A stretch of DNA of 64,000 bases, from positions 205,501 to 269,500 of the forward strand of contig OU612070.1 in the NCBI GenBank assembly GCA_914767715.1, read 5' to 3'. This document shows positions 34,160 to 52,263 of the stretch, piece by piece; the stretch's first letter is position 1, and every line of letters starts with the position of its first letter. This DNA comes from Membranipora membranacea (taxonomy: Eukaryota; Bryozoa; Gymnolaemata; Cheilostomatida; Membraniporidae). The notes under the pieces are model-generated. The model saw nothing but the letters and a program-made list of their open reading frames with translations, did no database searches and was not told the DNA's origin. Both the position numbers and the translations under genes were made by a program.

Positions 34160-35805
34160 GCTAAGCAATGAACTAAGCCTTGGGCTAAGTGAGAGCACAT
34201 TTCAAAATGTTGTGTGGTGAATCTGCACCATAGAGTTATCCCCCTAACTCTATGATCTGCACAGCCTCATATGTAACACCACCATGCTGTTTCCGTACTC
34301 ATCACTAACAGAAACATAACACTGTATTTATATGTTGATGTATTCATTTCCAAATGTATTTTGTTGAAACAAAGTGACTGTCCTTCAAAGTGAGATTGAG
34401 TTAAATCCGGATACATGGCTTTTGTCTCATTTCACATTGCAAGAGTGACACTACTATGCTCATTTGAGAAAAATATCCCTACGCTAAACAAATTTGAAAA
34501 ATACACTATTTTGTGCAAAAGTTGTCATCCCATGGGCATTGATAACACAAATCCAAAAATCAACAACCACGCTACACCTAGCCTATATTTTGACTCTGGC
34601 TAGTGAGCAGTGCCAGCTTGGATAACTTTCTGATGGATCTTTCAAACTATTAACAGGGACAGGTTAGGTTGTTTAAATTTAACACTTGTCAAGGGATTCA
34701 AGGTGTTTCATATGCAAACTTTGACAAAAAGGTCTTTTATCACTTACTAGTTGACCTAGTGCCTTCCTACAGTCAACATATGTGATAAACATATACCAAT
34801 TTTAACACAAAGGGTTCACCCATCATCCCTAGCGGGTATGGGAGTGAAGGAGCAAATCCTTGCATTACCTGGTCTCAATAGAATTCACTCGGCTAGCTTC
34901 TTTCTTGAGAAAAAAATAATGAGAGGAGATAACCACATTAAGTATGGTACATTTCACTTCATCACAAAAAAAAGAGACACTCTTTGTGTATGGCTTATCT
35001 CAGCATCGTTTCGTATATATGTGGCTATTAGCTGAGAGTGATATGTGTTTATTTTAGTATTGTGAAAGCGCTATGGTTTAAAGCCATATAACAGTTATAT
35101 ATAATGATAAACTTAGGGCAATGACACTATCAGCAGAGTAGTTACCTTCTCAGACTCCTTATTTTCACACATGCCTGAGTGCCGCCTCTTCATTATAATA
35201 CGAAAAAAAAACATTATAGGATTAAGAGTAAAAATCTGTATCATTTGGCATCAAGGTTGTTTTAACTTTAATGTAGAAACAGTAAAACATCAAACAATTA
35301 TCATGGAAGCAAAATACACGAGATTCATAATAGAAGCATATGTCATATTCAGTGTTGACAAAATATTTTCATAATAAATTCAAAGCCGTGCTCTGATTTC
35401 ATTTTTGTGTTTCAGCACAGTCATCCTCTTTTTTACCGAGGAAAATCTACTCCATAATTTTATAAACTCACAGCACTAGAGTAATTATATAACTTTTCAG
35501 CGTGTCACTTCTAACTGACAATAATAAGTCATGATATGGCATGGCATGTCAGTATAACATTTTAGCATATTATGACATATAATATTTCAAAAATATCAAT
35601 ATATATTTATTTACCTTACATCGGCAATCATAACTCCAACATCATGACAGAGTTTACTGAGCAGCACAAGCCCCTATAGATTATATTTATATACATTCTT
35701 ATATACTACTTATATAAGCTACAATAATTTTATTTACAATGCGGATGAAATACAAAGACTAGAATATGGCACAAAAAGCGATCATAATAAACAGACAATC
35801 CCGTT
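34160..35805. other. Gene-free stretch upstream of the EGLN 3' end
   Basis: AT-rich with only short, uncharacterised open frames and no recognisable domain. It includes the EGLN 3' flank. An AATAAA overlaps the EGLN stop codon (minus strand, 35805-35810); whether it is used is unknown. Confidence 0.4.
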
Positions 35806-39289
<3,484 letters not shown>

Positions 39290-41904
39290 ATCCTCCTACA
39301 GTAATATATATATATGGCTACATGATAGAATGCCTGTACTCTGCTATATCGCCCTCTTCTCTCTTAATGATAGAGAGAAAATCACACAGGGGTGGATATG
39401 AAAGGGTTAGATATATACTGCCTCGCTCCGGCATACCAAGGTCTCAGTATGACAGTCAAGATCACATTCTAATGTAGGATAACCATATCTATGTTAGTCT
39501 CCGTCATCCTGTTCTACATTTAGAAAGAAGTTTTACCCTGTTCCGTGTCCTGAAATGTGAATACACCACTGTAGAGGATCCTTGCACAGGAAAATTTCAC
39601 AAATTGCGGTTCGCTGGAAGTATCACCCTCAATGTCTAATTTTATTACAGACTGTGGTCCTAAAACATTACTATAAATAAGCGCTATGATGCTAGAGTGA
39701 TGTTGTTATTATTAGTTGCCTACATATAGAGTGTCATGTACACAGTTTTTACTGCCGCACACTTACATTAATTATTGGCATGACTGCCCTTAGCGAATCA
39801 ATCAATCCATCAATCAAACATAACAAAGAAACACCAGAGACTATAGATAATGAGACCTTCCACTTGCCATGATAACATATATAACCGATGAGAACGCGTT
39901 GAAAATTAGGCTCCACCCCTTTCTGGTGCAATGAATTTACTATCAAAAATTGACAAGGTGAACGCTTTAATTGTTTATTTTATAAGTACATTCACGCAGA
40001 ACTTTCGATAATATCAACTGGGACATATGAAATCTAAGATGTCTTTTAAATAAAAAGTAGGCATCAAAGAAACAAAATACTTGGTGGATGAAAAACCTTT
40101 TTGTAATGTTACCCCCATATATATAGACAACTGAATTTCAACTCAATGTGAAAATAGTTAAGTATGGACAAGCACTGATGTTATCTTCTCCAGTTCTGGT
40201 GACTGAATTGAATTCATCAGTCAGGCCAGCACAGAAATTTTCTATAGCATAGGTCTGAGAAAAATATCATCCTCAAAAAATTAAATTTTTTCCGGTTTAT
40301 TCTAGCATATTGCTGTTTGTCGCCTGAAGATATGTGCTTTGAACTGCTCTGAATCAGGGATATCTCGGAACCCTCTAAAGTCTAAGTCATCTTATATCTG
40401 CCCAAACAACATTTCAAAGCAAGTTTTAGAAAAAGCTTTTCATAGCCCCAAACATCCCACGATAATTTTGAGGCAAAGAGGGAGGCCTTCTATCCCTCTA
40501 TGCAAGTAATTTTTTTACATTTGTCAGTAAGCTGAATAGAAGAAGAGTTTTAAAAGGGATTTTAAAACAGCATGAATCTGCTGACGATGTTCTCTACTCT
40601 GATGCCGCCATTCTCACTTCAGTTTTGAATGTGTTTGTAATTTTGTATGGTTGGTACCTGCCCCATGAGTTTTTATATAAATCTTGGCGCATTCAATAAG
40701 AAGCGAAGATATCCAAACAAAAAGAACGCATCTTCTTCTTGTTGACAGAAAAGGTAAAAAGAAATTTTTGAATTTATTTTGTTAGACTTAATGAACATTA
40801 GCTAAGAGTATCCCCTTGTCCTCACACATGATAAACTTTGTCTATGAAACTCATCACAGCAGCTAACCTATGTCAGGCCATCATTACATCACAGTGGGCA
40901 ACAATGATGGATTATACTGCCAACCCCCTTACTTTCTCATAAATATTGATCTCTGGCTAAGAATGCAATATCAAGTTGATAGTGACTTTGTTGCTGTCTG
41001 ATCTGGTTTTGTCGTCAAGATTGTGGTTAATTGCCTCAAATAACTCAGGTGAAAAACCTGAAATTTTATTGAGAAAGCCATTGCTGTCCAAGGCAGCAAC
41101 GCTTACTTTACAACAAGAAGTGGGCGTGACCGTTAAATAACGCTGATTGGCTATTAGCATTTTATGCGCAAGTGAAAGGTCTCTATATCTGTAGTCTCTG
41201 GAAACATCTCAACCCGCCTTCTGGTAAATAAAAGTTCATATGCTGCTGCAGACAGTGACCTTGACATCAATAAGCCACTCATTACATTGAACTTATCTCT
41301 ACAGGATATGAGCCTGGATTAAATAAAGGTTATCAGCTTGGGTTTTACCAGGTAATATGGTTTTATAACAATATCAGTGCTGTGATAGCACAATATGACG
41401 GTAATACCCAAATACTATCACACAACAGGTAGTGTTCTGTTTATGGTAATACCTATCACAAAACAGGTTGAAAACCTCCACTTGAATTCTGCTATTGGTA
41501 TATAATTTAAAATCCGCACATAACCTGGATTTATGGTTATTTTTACATCAATTACAACATACATACATGTAGTTATGAATTTTTAAAAAGATCTGCGTAT
41601 ATTCAATCAAGAGAATTTGTTTATTTTAAAGTGTCCGAGAAATCATTGATTAAAGCCAAATAATGAAATTATCACACAATGTTGAAAAAACTTTTAAATC
41701 ATACAAAATACTTGGCCTGTTGGAAAATTTGCTCAAACAAGAAGGAACTTTTGGGTACCAGCTGCCTTTCGACAGATACAACTGATCTAAACCACATGCT
41801 ATTAAATTGAGAGGGAAGTATTCATTTAGTGTGGTTAAAAAGGCTAAATAAAAGAAGCACTGACCTTGACGCGTAGCACCACCAAAAGACAAAAGTTAAA
41901 ATAT

Positions 41905-42335
41905 AGCCTGGCAGCTAGTTCAGCTAAAATTTTACACTGAAAAAATGCATAACATTTCTGGATAAAAATTATGTTTTGTGTTAGAAATTGCCCCCTCCCC
42001 CCGCTATCTAAGAGGTATTTATGGGTATGACCTTTGCACGCCCAATAAGCTACTACTTTCATATATTTTTAATTACTGATCTTTTCTACATAAATTAAAC
42101 AAATAATTTTTTCATATTGCCAATAGACATCGTACGACAACAATCAGTTAATACCTTAACATACTCGGCCTTTAGTAATAGTTCTCTAAAGTAGGGTTTT
42201 TGCAATACATACCCTCAAATACTTCATAGATGAGGAGGGGGGACAATTTCTAACACGAAACAACAATTTTACGTAGAAGTGCTATGATTTTTTCAGTGTA
42301 ACAATATTGCAGAACTAGCTGCCACACCATGTTGC
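41905..42335. repeat. Foldback element, family C
   Basis: The left arm (GGCAGCTAGTTCAGC..., TTACACTGAAAAAAT..., GTGTTAGAAATTG) is mirrored by the right arm (CAATTTCTAACAC..., ATTTTTTCAGTGTAA, AGAACTAGCTGCC). Related fragments occur near 44672-44692 (GGCAGCTAGTTCTG) and 49684-49705 (GGGGACAATTTCTAACACTA). Confidence 0.6.
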
Positions 42336-44830
42336 TTTAGCTTTTTGCAGTCTTTAATGCTGATTATGTTAATTGTAACTCACATCGTAATAAAAGTCAG
42401 ACAGCATATTGAGGATAGTCTTAGTTTTTTATCTCATTATATGGTTATAATTGTGCTGACAATTAATCTTCTGCTAGGTGAATTGAAAACCAAATTTTCT
42501 AACATTAAATTTACTCAGTATCATTATTGTAGGTTAAAATGAAATACAATTATTTTCACATCCTATCAATCCATTGTGAAATTATCAACTCATTGTCTTT
42601 GATCTATATATGGAACTGTAGTCGGATGAGGGATAGTTGATTACGAATCAGAGCTATGTCTAAATGTGAAAATATCTCCTCATCTGTATCTATGATAAAA
42701 CATCTCGCACACAATTGTTAAATACATGGGTTTGCAGACTTGCCCTGTCATACTTGGGTTATGTGAATGGAAGCTGTCATGTATACAGTTTTACTGTTGA
42801 TGATATATATTGATATTATGTGTTCTGTGTGGTGGAGATTAGGATCGACATTTTTTCATTGTGGTAATGTTGTGGGGAAGGGAAGCAAAAAATAATCGCA
42901 ATTCATGAAAGAAATGACTATAGTAATTCAAGCTTATCAGGAAAAAGCTGCTGAGATAGCAATTTCAATATTAAAAAATTAATCAATTTTTTTCTTCTTT
43001 ATAAAGAAAATAATAGAAGGGGAAATGACAGAAACAAACTTCTCGCAAGATCTCATACTTCCTGTACATTTAGGTCTAATGAAATATGGGACCCAAACAA
43101 ATATTTTTACTCTCATATTTTTTTATAATTTCATAGTTTTTTATTCATTTTGTTGGTTATTCCTTTTTTTTCTTGTTACCAACAAAATCTATTAAAAATC
43201 TGTATTTAAAGTCTCTGATGATCAGCTGAACTGAAGTGCTCTTCATAAAGAAATATGAGGAATCCAATGTTGGTGCCCTTTAAGCTTTCAACTTTGGCCA
43301 ACAATACAAAATTTCTCAACATATTGAAAATCCCCAGTCCATTGTGAGCGCTAGAGAGATACCAGCAATTACATATACTTTACTACGGCTGGGAAAACAT
43401 ACTGGTGTCATGTACACTCAAACCCACCAGAACGAGCCAGTTGGATGGGCGATTACAAAACACGTCAAGTGATATGTCAGGACTTCCTCTTTTAACCTTT
43501 GTGACCCGTTTACTAACAATAACACAGAATGAGTTGCTGTTGATTTATTGCGTACATGACTCTGATCTGAGATCAGTTTTGTATGACAGGTAGAAGTATA
43601 GTGTGATAACAACAAACAACCAAACCTAATAATATCACAGAGTAAGGATAAGGATATCCTTACTCTGTGATAATATCCTGTTATATAAGATTCATTTATG
43701 AAATGCAGCTTGGCAGTCACCATACATGCCAAGTAGTTGTACTTGTATAAAAATTTCTTGATGATTTTTGAGGAGGGAGGGGCGCTGTGCGGGTTGGTGG
43801 TAACCATGGGAAGGCACGCGCAGAGAGAACATTTTTCATAAAATACTTTTGTAGATAATCTAAAACTGCACTTATCAAGCAATTTGGATTATAATTGGAT
43901 GTTGGATGATTGGATTGTGAAATTGACATCAAAGAAAAATAAAGTTGAATTTTATGAAAAATAACAATTGTTTTTAAATCGAAGTCATGCGAGAATCTAG
44001 CATATAGCTGAGTATAAACAGTCTCTGAAAAATAGTAATCCCTGGAGTGTTTCAGGAGATTCTGGAGTATGCAGGAGGTAAATTAAAATCTCTGGATACT
44101 TGCCAAGTATGTGAGTCACTCTTAAATATTTACCCCTGAAAATCTGTTTTACTCAGTTAGGCCGTTTGAGAAAGCCGCGTAGTCGCAAAAACAATTTTCA
44201 CCCCTACATTTATTACATTCCTCAATTGTACAATAAAAGGAACGCCCTACATTTGGTCACAGTATTTTGGAATTCCCCAACCATTGCATTTGAGTAAGCT
44301 CCAATAAATAAATTCCCCACTGCAGAGATGAAAATACTGCACACCCATATATGAATGTTTGATTTATGGTGAGGTTGCGGCCCCCCACAGACATTGCAAT
44401 ATGTGGATGCGGCCCCCTCAATGGAAAGGTTTGGCACCCCTGCACTAGAGTGACTCAAACTAAGGCTTACTGCCAGCACATCAACTTTTTTGCTATTGTT
44501 TTTGCAATGTACCAAATTTATCTATAAAGATCTATTGCAACGATAATAAGTATTTTTCATTGTCACAACCGTGTATGAACTGGGAGTGGTGCTCTCCCTG
44601 AAAATTGTCAAGTAATAAATAAGGGCTCAGGTCACAGTATAAAGGCTACCGAAACATCTATCCAATATATAGTGCGGCAGCTAGTTCTGTAGCACTTCTG
44701 ATGCCTTCTATTACCTCTATTGCCAATGAGTTATGCATCAGAAGATGGAAAATAGTATATTTACACAAAAGCTTTACGAAAATTGCAACACCAATTACAT
44801 TATTATTATTAGACTAGGTTAGACTCTTAC

Positions 44831-44881
44831 CCTGATTTGGTCTGGTTCTACGTCTGGTTATACTCTGTACTGATTCTCTGC
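44831..44881 (-). CDS. Exon-like segment, unassigned
   Basis: A GTATGTGTTCAG acceptor precedes 51 bases and a GTAAGA donor. One phase (1/1) is open and reads RESVQSITRRRTRPNQ. It could be an upstream or alternative exon of EGLN or of an unseen gene, or chance. No homology recognised. Confidence 0.2.
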
Positions 44882-45043
44882 CTGAACACATACAAGATGA
44901 GAAAATAAAACTTATCCATTTATTGAGCTTATCAGCAGGATACGGTTAATTACAGAGAATAAAAAGCTAGAATACGTCAGATACCTGTAAAAATGGACAA
45001 TCAGACCACTCTATCTATGGATAAAATGTGATCAAACTTGGGT

Positions 45044-45515
45044 CATATCTGTTAGGACTCGGGTCTATGAGAACCGGGGTCTGTTAGGACTGGGGTCTGT
45101 GAGAACCTGGGTCTGTAAGGACTGGGGTCTGTGAGAACCTGGTCTGTTAGGACTGGGATCTGAGAGGACTGGGGTCTGTTAGGACTGGGGTCTGTGAGAA
45201 CCTGGGTCTGTTAGGACTGGGGTCTGAGAGGACTGGGGTCTGTGAGGACTGGGGTCTGTTAGGACTGGGGTCTGTTAGGAATGTGGTCTGTTAGGACTGG
45301 GGTCTGAGAGGACTGGGATCTGTTAGGACTGCGGTCTGTGAGGACTGGGGTCTGTTAGGACTGCGGTCTGTTAGGACTGGGGCCTGTTAGGACTGGGGGT
45401 CTGAGAGGACTGCGGTCTGTTAGGACTGGGGTCTGTGAGGACTGGGGTCTATTAGGACTGGGGCTGTGAGGACTTGAGTCTAGGACTAGGGTCTGTTAAG
45501 ACTGGTGTCTATTAG
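45044..45515. repeat. 16-bp tandem repeat (GGACTGGGGTCTGTTA)
   Basis: About 29 diverged copies of a 16-bp G/T-rich unit, with GAGA and GTGA variants. Confidence 0.9.
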
Positions 45516-46765
45516 GAATTGCTTCATGCTTTATGTTCTTTTATATGTTATGTTATGAAGTATTCCTCCCATATAATATATAAATGTAATTCTAGGACAC
45601 TTCTATTCTGAAGACGTAGCGCATGACTTCATTCATTGAAATTCAGTCTTCACCATGACACAGTACAAAATAAAGTTCAGGTGTGAAACTGAAATTTCAA
45701 GCTTGCAAGCCATTGGGTTTAATAGGATCACTACAAATCAAAATGAACAGGGTCAGAGGCGATAAGGCTTGTATATTATTAGCCAACTGCCTTGGCACAC
45801 CTTATTTGCAATCACAGGAAAATCTAGATATCAATGCAAACAATATGCATTGTTTGCCTACTATTGATTGATTTATGATAGGCCTAAATTTATTCACTTA
45901 TCCAAATGTTATTATTTATAAATGTAGCCTCGCAACCAACGGATTCAGCATATCACAAGATAACGAAACTATAATTTGTAATGTATAAGTTAATCGTTGA
46001 AGTAATAATAGTTCATAGGCTTGGTAAGAATAGAACTAGGCAGGTCACTTTGTATGACAAAAGAAAGCAGATAAAAAGACCTTTACTCCAAAAAACGGTG
46101 TTGATAGTGGACATTGGCAAAGTAAAGACATGTAAGTCCCAGGGGCCCATGAATCAGGCTCAGTCACTGATTCAGTGTGAGTATTTCTGCTCTCCTACAA
46201 ACATAGCTATCATTGTAGTGCTCTGTCTATGTTTATAATCCTATTATTGAGTCTGGAAGTAACAGAAAATTGGGTTTGGACATTCCAGTCTACTTCATCC
46301 CCATATGTCTTCATCATACCACCCTCACTGATCATACTTTGAGTTTGAGGAAAGGCTGGACACAGGTTTTTTTGCTCTGCTGTTGACTTTTTTGGTGTGG
46401 TAATTAAATTTAATTGCAGTAGAGTAGGCAATTGGTCAAATCAAGGCATGACTCCTTGGGTGAATAATAAACACTATTTCATACATAATGATGATGACTA
46501 TCAGTTGGCCTGCAAAAAGAGTAATATTCTCCGGATAAAATCATAAAATTGTCCACTAAAACCAAGTAGTAGCAACATGTCAGGAAAAATTGTAATTTAC
46601 TGTATTTTAGACAGTGAACAGCTTAGCAAAAATCCAATCATTTCAGTATTGTATCATAGTGGGTTTTAGTAAGAGCAACTTCCTCAGATCTAAAACACAG
46701 GCAATAACATCACAGCTAGGTACGAGCTGTTTCCTGTATATGCTGCAAACTTGTCTTTTTTTCAG

Positions 46766-49601
46766 GCTGCTCTGTGTGGGGAAAATTAATAGACCAACTG
46801 GGAAATATGAACTTGAACATTGGAGGGGCATTTGACTCAATCTCAAGGACAGCAAATCAAGTTGGACATCAACTGGGGCAGTATGTAGATGGCCAAGCTG
46901 TTGGAGGATTGTTGGTGAGGAGTTTGATCAATATTTTTAATTATAATATAATACATTCATTTGACCAGGGAGAATGGATTTGATATGTATGTGTCTCTTC
47001 CCATATATGACAATTTAGAATAATTGGTAACACATGTGATGCCAGAACTCCTGGTTGAGAAACAATGACAGCCATAGACATCTGGAGTTACAAGCGTTCG
47101 TACTACACTTTGCCAATGTCCATGACATTGATATGATCAACCATCCACCCCCCCCCCATCTTCTGGGGTGTTTCATCATGGACTTTTGCAAAGAATACAT
47201 GCTTGTAACTCTAGATGGATATGGTGACAGCTCATTGACATAGATGTCTCCGTTCCTTCATAAGCTCAGACTTCTTCATGTCGTATCCAGATCCCTTATC
47301 CTAGGGCATAAGAAAATGAGGAGGTGTGACCAGGCTGCAGGTTCGGTGTGACTGGAGTGAATTATTTGTTAAGAGCACTTGTTGACTGCAACATCAATGG
47401 TGGGATAGGATGAGGCTCAGCTCCATTTGGCACTCAATCATGAAGCACAAACTGCCCACTAAGAAAGGGTTACTCTACTCTGTCGTAATAAAAGACTAAA
47501 ATAGTAGAAAAGAAATACAAAACGTTTGTGTTGGGTTCATTTTCCAATTACACATTCTCCCTGATGACAGAAGGTGAAAATTCTGATGGAATGTAAATTG
47601 TTGCAGTAAGCCTGTCATAAAAACCATCCCATGATGTTTTCAGGGCGTATTTTCTACTGGGAATATATTGTGTTTGGTGCCTCGCTGGACAGGGAGAGCT
47701 CTGCAGATAGTAGCTGCTGCAGATGGTAGACTCGTTGTAGACGGTCTCGGTGTTGAGGGATCAAACTCCTTCAATAGTAGGTGTCATATATATGCCTCGT
47801 ACTATCTGCTGCGCATGACTCAAATCAGGGAGAATTATCTTCCATTCTCCCTGCTCAGGTGTAGCTTATCTAGGCCTTGTAATTTGACTCTGAATCGTCT
47901 CATAGTTAGAGATATATCACGATTTCCGAGTCACTGAAAAGGTTCTCCTCTGTCTACCAGAGGGAAACAAAGGCTTTTACATTCGAAACACACCGGAGGT
48001 TCAGGCTCTATTTGCGCTGAAATATACAATTTCTAAATTATTGTTAAAATTTGAACATAAAATAAAATAATTTCCATAAAAATTTGATGAAATTTCTTTT
48101 TGAGAACAAATCAGGTGGGAGATGGTTTCTCACCATGTGATATATACAGACTCTGTATGTGGAGCCCTAGTTTCAGGTAATACACCCTGTAGCGTTCTTT
48201 GTCGTTCTGTTTCAGCTCATTGGACGGTTGTAAATGAAGGGAATAATGTGGTTAGACTTCACAACAACAATAATTATTTATGTATAACCTCAGCCCAGCT
48301 CACCGTCATACACTGTGTAAGTATTCATTATATCTAAGTTACCTTATTATCGTTTGTAAGCGCACTATGCTCAATTCTTACTAAAGCTTGAAATTTAAGG
48401 CTAGTCAACTGACACCCCCTTTAGGCGACATTATATCGGCTCTCACCTCAACTGGCCAAAGTAATGTGGTAGCTAACATTTAGTCAACCCCAAACTAGTT
48501 AAACCACTGCTGCCACACAGCCAAACGTGTGCTAATACAATTCTGTATAGTGCCACACAGCCAAACGTGTGCTTATACAATTCTGTATAGTGCCACACAG
48601 CCAAACGTGTGCTAATACAATTCTGTATAGTGCCACACAGACAAACGTGTGCTAATACAATTTGTATAGTGCCACACAGCCAAACGTGTGCTTATACAAT
48701 TCTGTATAGTGTCACACAGCCAAACGTGTGCTTATAGAATTCTGTATAGTGCCACACAGCCAAACGTGTGCTTATACAATTCTGTATAGCTCAAAACTAT
48801 TAAAATGAGGCTGCAATCTCAGCCCTTATTTTGAAGATCAGTTTGTGCAAATTATTAGCCCATTAGGTGACAATTATGAGATTTAAGTCTCAATTAATTA
48901 TCTTGGAGCTATGCAGAATTCAATGAGCACAAACTTGCATGAGTGGCAGCAGTAGTTTAACCAACTTCTAGGGTATCATAAAACAATGTGTAACATCATA
49001 AAGTATATACAAGATATACACAGTGGGATTGCCTTGGGGCTTTTTCAATTAAAAACTGCCGCTTGTTACAAAATCGCTCACTCATGGAGCTAGGTGAATT
49101 ATTTGTGTACAAATCTGTTTTATTGAAAAACCGAATTGGTTATTATTTTGAGTGATAGATAACTGAAACATCCCCACAGATCATGACCAGTAGGGAAATC
49201 TAGTTAAAGGTAAAAACAGTTTCATTCAGGAAACATCAAATGGTTGTCCCCTCTTGGCTATGAAGTTCCACAGCTCTGTTTTTTTACTAATGTTGAGTGT
49301 ATTCAATTGTTGCGAAGAACTTAAGTGCTAAAATTATCAAACTATATCTTCAGATTTTGTATCAAATCGATGTTTGATGTTTTAGCTTGATGATCTGTTG
49401 TAGCCAGCTGGTAGTCCTCTTGGTGTGGAGTCTAAGTTAAGAGTATCTCAGAGCTCTAACTGCTGGGTAACATTAGAGTCAGTTAAGGAGCCGAGTAATT
49501 ACATCGCTATAGATCAGACTGGACAATCGGTGGCTGGTGTATATAACCTCGCTCCTTCCTCTCAAACACAAACAAGCAGGCAGATGACACCTAAACTACT
49601 G
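46766..49601 (+). CDS. Beta-trefoil-like region, probably the N-terminal part of the peroxidase gene (4 exons, 5' end not found)
   Basis: Exons 46766-46914, 47644-47776, 48216-48316 and 49404-49601, each with a good acceptor and a GTGAGG, GTAGGT, GTAAGT or GTAATA donor, join in phase (2/0, 0/1, 1/0, 0/0). The first encodes a helical-looking segment (VWGKLIDQLGNMNLNIGGAF, then QVGHQLGQYVDGQAVGG). The next three give repeating strands: RALQIVAAADGRLVVDGLG, HWTVVNEGNNVVRLHNNNNY, SKLRVSQSSNCWVTLES, NYIAIDQTGQSVAGVYN. This looks like a beta-trefoil of the FGF/fascin/RICIN type. The exact family is not identified. No start codon in a compatible exon was found; it should lie upstream of 46766. The last exon ends in phase 0, compatible with 52264. 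Confidence 0.6.
48511..48790. repeat. 40-bp minisatellite, 7 copies
   Basis: Unit TGCCACACAGCCAAACGTGT... of 40 bp with few substitutions, in the intron after trefoil exon 48216-48316. Confidence 0.95.
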
Positions 49602-52263
49602 GTAATAGTTATATACAATTTGGTAGCTTATTCGGCTGGTACAGCACTAGGCTTTGAAACCTCATAGGTGCCATTGATGAAATAGGGGGACAATTTCTAA
49701 CACTACAATTATTTACCCCAACCTCTGAAATTTGACCGTTTCTGACATGATTTTTATGTTATCAAAGCTTATAAAGACGAGACAGCGTCAATGGTTTAAA
49801 AGAACTGTCTTCCGGTAAAAATAATAGCTTAATTTGTGCAGAATTTTTTTTTGTAGCTTGCCAGAATGCGCTTAACTAGGGTAAGAATTTGTTAATGATA
49901 CAAGAAATGGGGGAGGGGGCTCTTAGTTTGCACAGCAGCAGTTACATGTAGCCATTAGGAAATTCATAGTCAATCCTCTATGCAGGCCATCATCTACTTA
50001 CAATTACAAATCCTACACAACATGAATGATGTGCTTTTGAAACAATCTATAAAAAAACATTCATTATATCTGATCCATTATAGATGTTAGATGATACCGT
50101 TGTTTACCAGGTATGTATATTTGTAGTATTCACCTTATGGAGCTGCCGGTGTGGGACAGCAGCAGCATGGATATCGTATCTAAATCTTACACTAAATATG
50201 TCTTCCTCAGGTATCCTCTCCTCCTAACTATCACTCGCCCTACTGACAGTTTGTGATAAGGTAGCCTGTCTTGACAAACTTTGTTGTGGGGGGGGGGAGG
50301 CAAAGCTCTTTGTCCCCACCCATAACAAAACTTGTCAAGACAGGCTAATGATAAGGTAACAGTTCAACTGATGAATCATACAGACTACAAAAACATGCCA
50401 TGTGGATGATTCAATCACACTACAAACTACTACTACCAGTCGGACATGGTAGAGAATGATATACTGTTATTGTGTTCTATAGCAACTCAACATCTTCTTA
50501 TTTTGTGCAAAGAGATCTATTTTACTATTTATTTCATGTTAAGTTTTAGTTCTGCTGTGCCTAGAACTGTTCGCTGATTAGTCTGAGCCCCCCAGACTTT
50601 TGCCCTTCGCCCGACGGAGTATATCTTACTACTAGTACTGTCATTTTTCTTTCACCAGTAGGAGTAATTCTTTGTTTTCACTTCAACAATCTGATCAATG
50701 ATACCTGCCTGAGTTTACCTCAGATTACTCTGCTCTAATATAACAAATCTTCAGCTTCAGGATGTCCATGAATTTTATTAATCAAGATGTAGTTGGTTTG
50801 GTGTCAGCATATCAGCCATCGCACTGACAATTATACACTTACCATTGGGCTGATTCCATGTCTTCTAACTGCTCTGAAAATTTATATGGTTAGAGTCAAA
50901 ACTGATGAGTGTCATGGGAAACAAATATCATTGTATAAGACATCTGAATCCCGATCTCCTATTGCATGCCAGAACATTGACAAAATAATGATCTACAAAG
51001 CCTCTTTGTTATCAAAACTATGATAATCAGGACAGTGATTGAATCCTGAACACCCTCTTCAACTGTCTACTGAGCCATGGGAATAATATTTGTGAAGAGC
51101 AGAAAAAATTAGTGAGATGAGATTCGATTAAGGTTTGTGTATGGTATTAGAGTTTGCTAGGTGCGCTGTGACCGACTCACCACAAATTTTCATGCAGGCA
51201 GCGATAGCCTGAACACCCACTAGCAGCGGAAAAGGATGTCCCGTGGCTCACCAAAGAGTCGGGAACAAAATTTCGGTCATATTATTTTAAGTCTCTATGT
51301 CAGCCTTCAGACACACTGGGCAGTATATGTAGTATAGTGTTACACTGCTGCTGTCAGTCAGATACAGGTGGATAGTAGCAGAGGGAGGCAACTCTTATTC
51401 CATGATATTGATTACCATCACCATCCATTCATGCGGATCACAGGCCTCTCTTGTCAGGCTTCCTGAGCGTTTATGTTATCACATGTTCTTTGGGAGTTAG
51501 GTATTAGAGTTGTGTGTCAGTAGATGATTGGTAAGTGAAGCTGAATGGCTCACCGTGCAGTTCAAAGCAAAGTTAATAACAAAAAAACAGCTGAAGATAA
51601 GAACAATCTAGAATACTGGTGAGTACGTATGTAGAGAGATGGGACACATGGGTGAGGCGACTCTGAACTCTAGATTTACCAGCAGGTGTTCTTTATGTGA
51701 TATCTTCTACAGTCCAGGCCAGTCATTAATCTAACACACCTTCAAAGCTTGGTAACCAGTCAGTCAAGAAATTTTTATTCCTGCGCTTTGTAAAGTGTAG
51801 GGCTGCGCTAAGCACCTATCCCATAATATGGTATCAATCTGAATATTTATTTATTTACATATTAGGGTATTTACCATTATTGCACATGATGAGATCATAA
51901 TGGCACCACCTCTCATATAAATTAACTTGTGACTCTTGCTCAGATATTCACATAATAAGAATAATTAGATCAAATTATTAATTTCCATAAGCAGCTTCTG
52001 TATAAGATACGGGTCAGCACTAACTGAGACGCAAGGTTGTACTCTTGTATGGGCTTCTTGTCTTAATTTTGTAAGACTCATCAAGTGGTTTTGTTTTCTC
52101 TAAATCAAGGGGTAGAATACCAGCATGGTTTTATTTGATTCACAGTAAATTAGAAAACAACAGTGATGATCCCCCTCTATGTTTATAGAGGTCTATAACC
52201 TTGATAGCAGAAGGACATCACAAACATATGGCGGGGCTGATAAATCAGTCAATCTCTCCACAG
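49602..52263. other. 2.7-kb intron or spacer between trefoil and peroxidase exons
   Basis: No supported exon. It holds a family C fragment (about 49676-49710) and a hairpin element (50262-50347). If trefoil and peroxidase are separate genes, a stop, poly(A) signal and promoter should lie here. I did not see a convincing set. Confidence 0.4.
50262..50347. repeat. Small MITE with TAGCCTGTCTTGACAA ends
   Basis: TAGCCTGTCTTGACAAACTT and AACTTGTCAAGACAGGCTA are inverted ends around a C/G-run loop. TGATAAGG occurs on both sides (50253-50260 and 50349-50356) as a possible 8-bp target duplication. A related single end lies near 60629 (TAGCCTGTCCTGGCAATCTT). Confidence 0.65.

Larger units (their letters stand above)
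39290..46765. other. 7.5-kb region without supported genes
   Basis: Starts with the presumed EGLN promoter. The rest is AT-rich, with short open frames lacking any domain I recognise, a foldback element (about 41905-42335), a short AGAGTAAGGATA hairpin (43636-43672), a 16-bp tandem array (45044-45515) and one exon-like segment on the minus strand (44831-44881). Confidence 0.45.

Noticed and set aside
43418-43882. 154-codon minus-strand open frame
   Set aside because: No recognisable domain, ordinary intergenic composition, and it spans the AGAGTAAGGATA hairpin. Not supported as a gene.
46210-46431. Minus-strand frame of 73 codons near the peroxidase 5' side
   Set aside because: No homology and no splice or poly(A) context.
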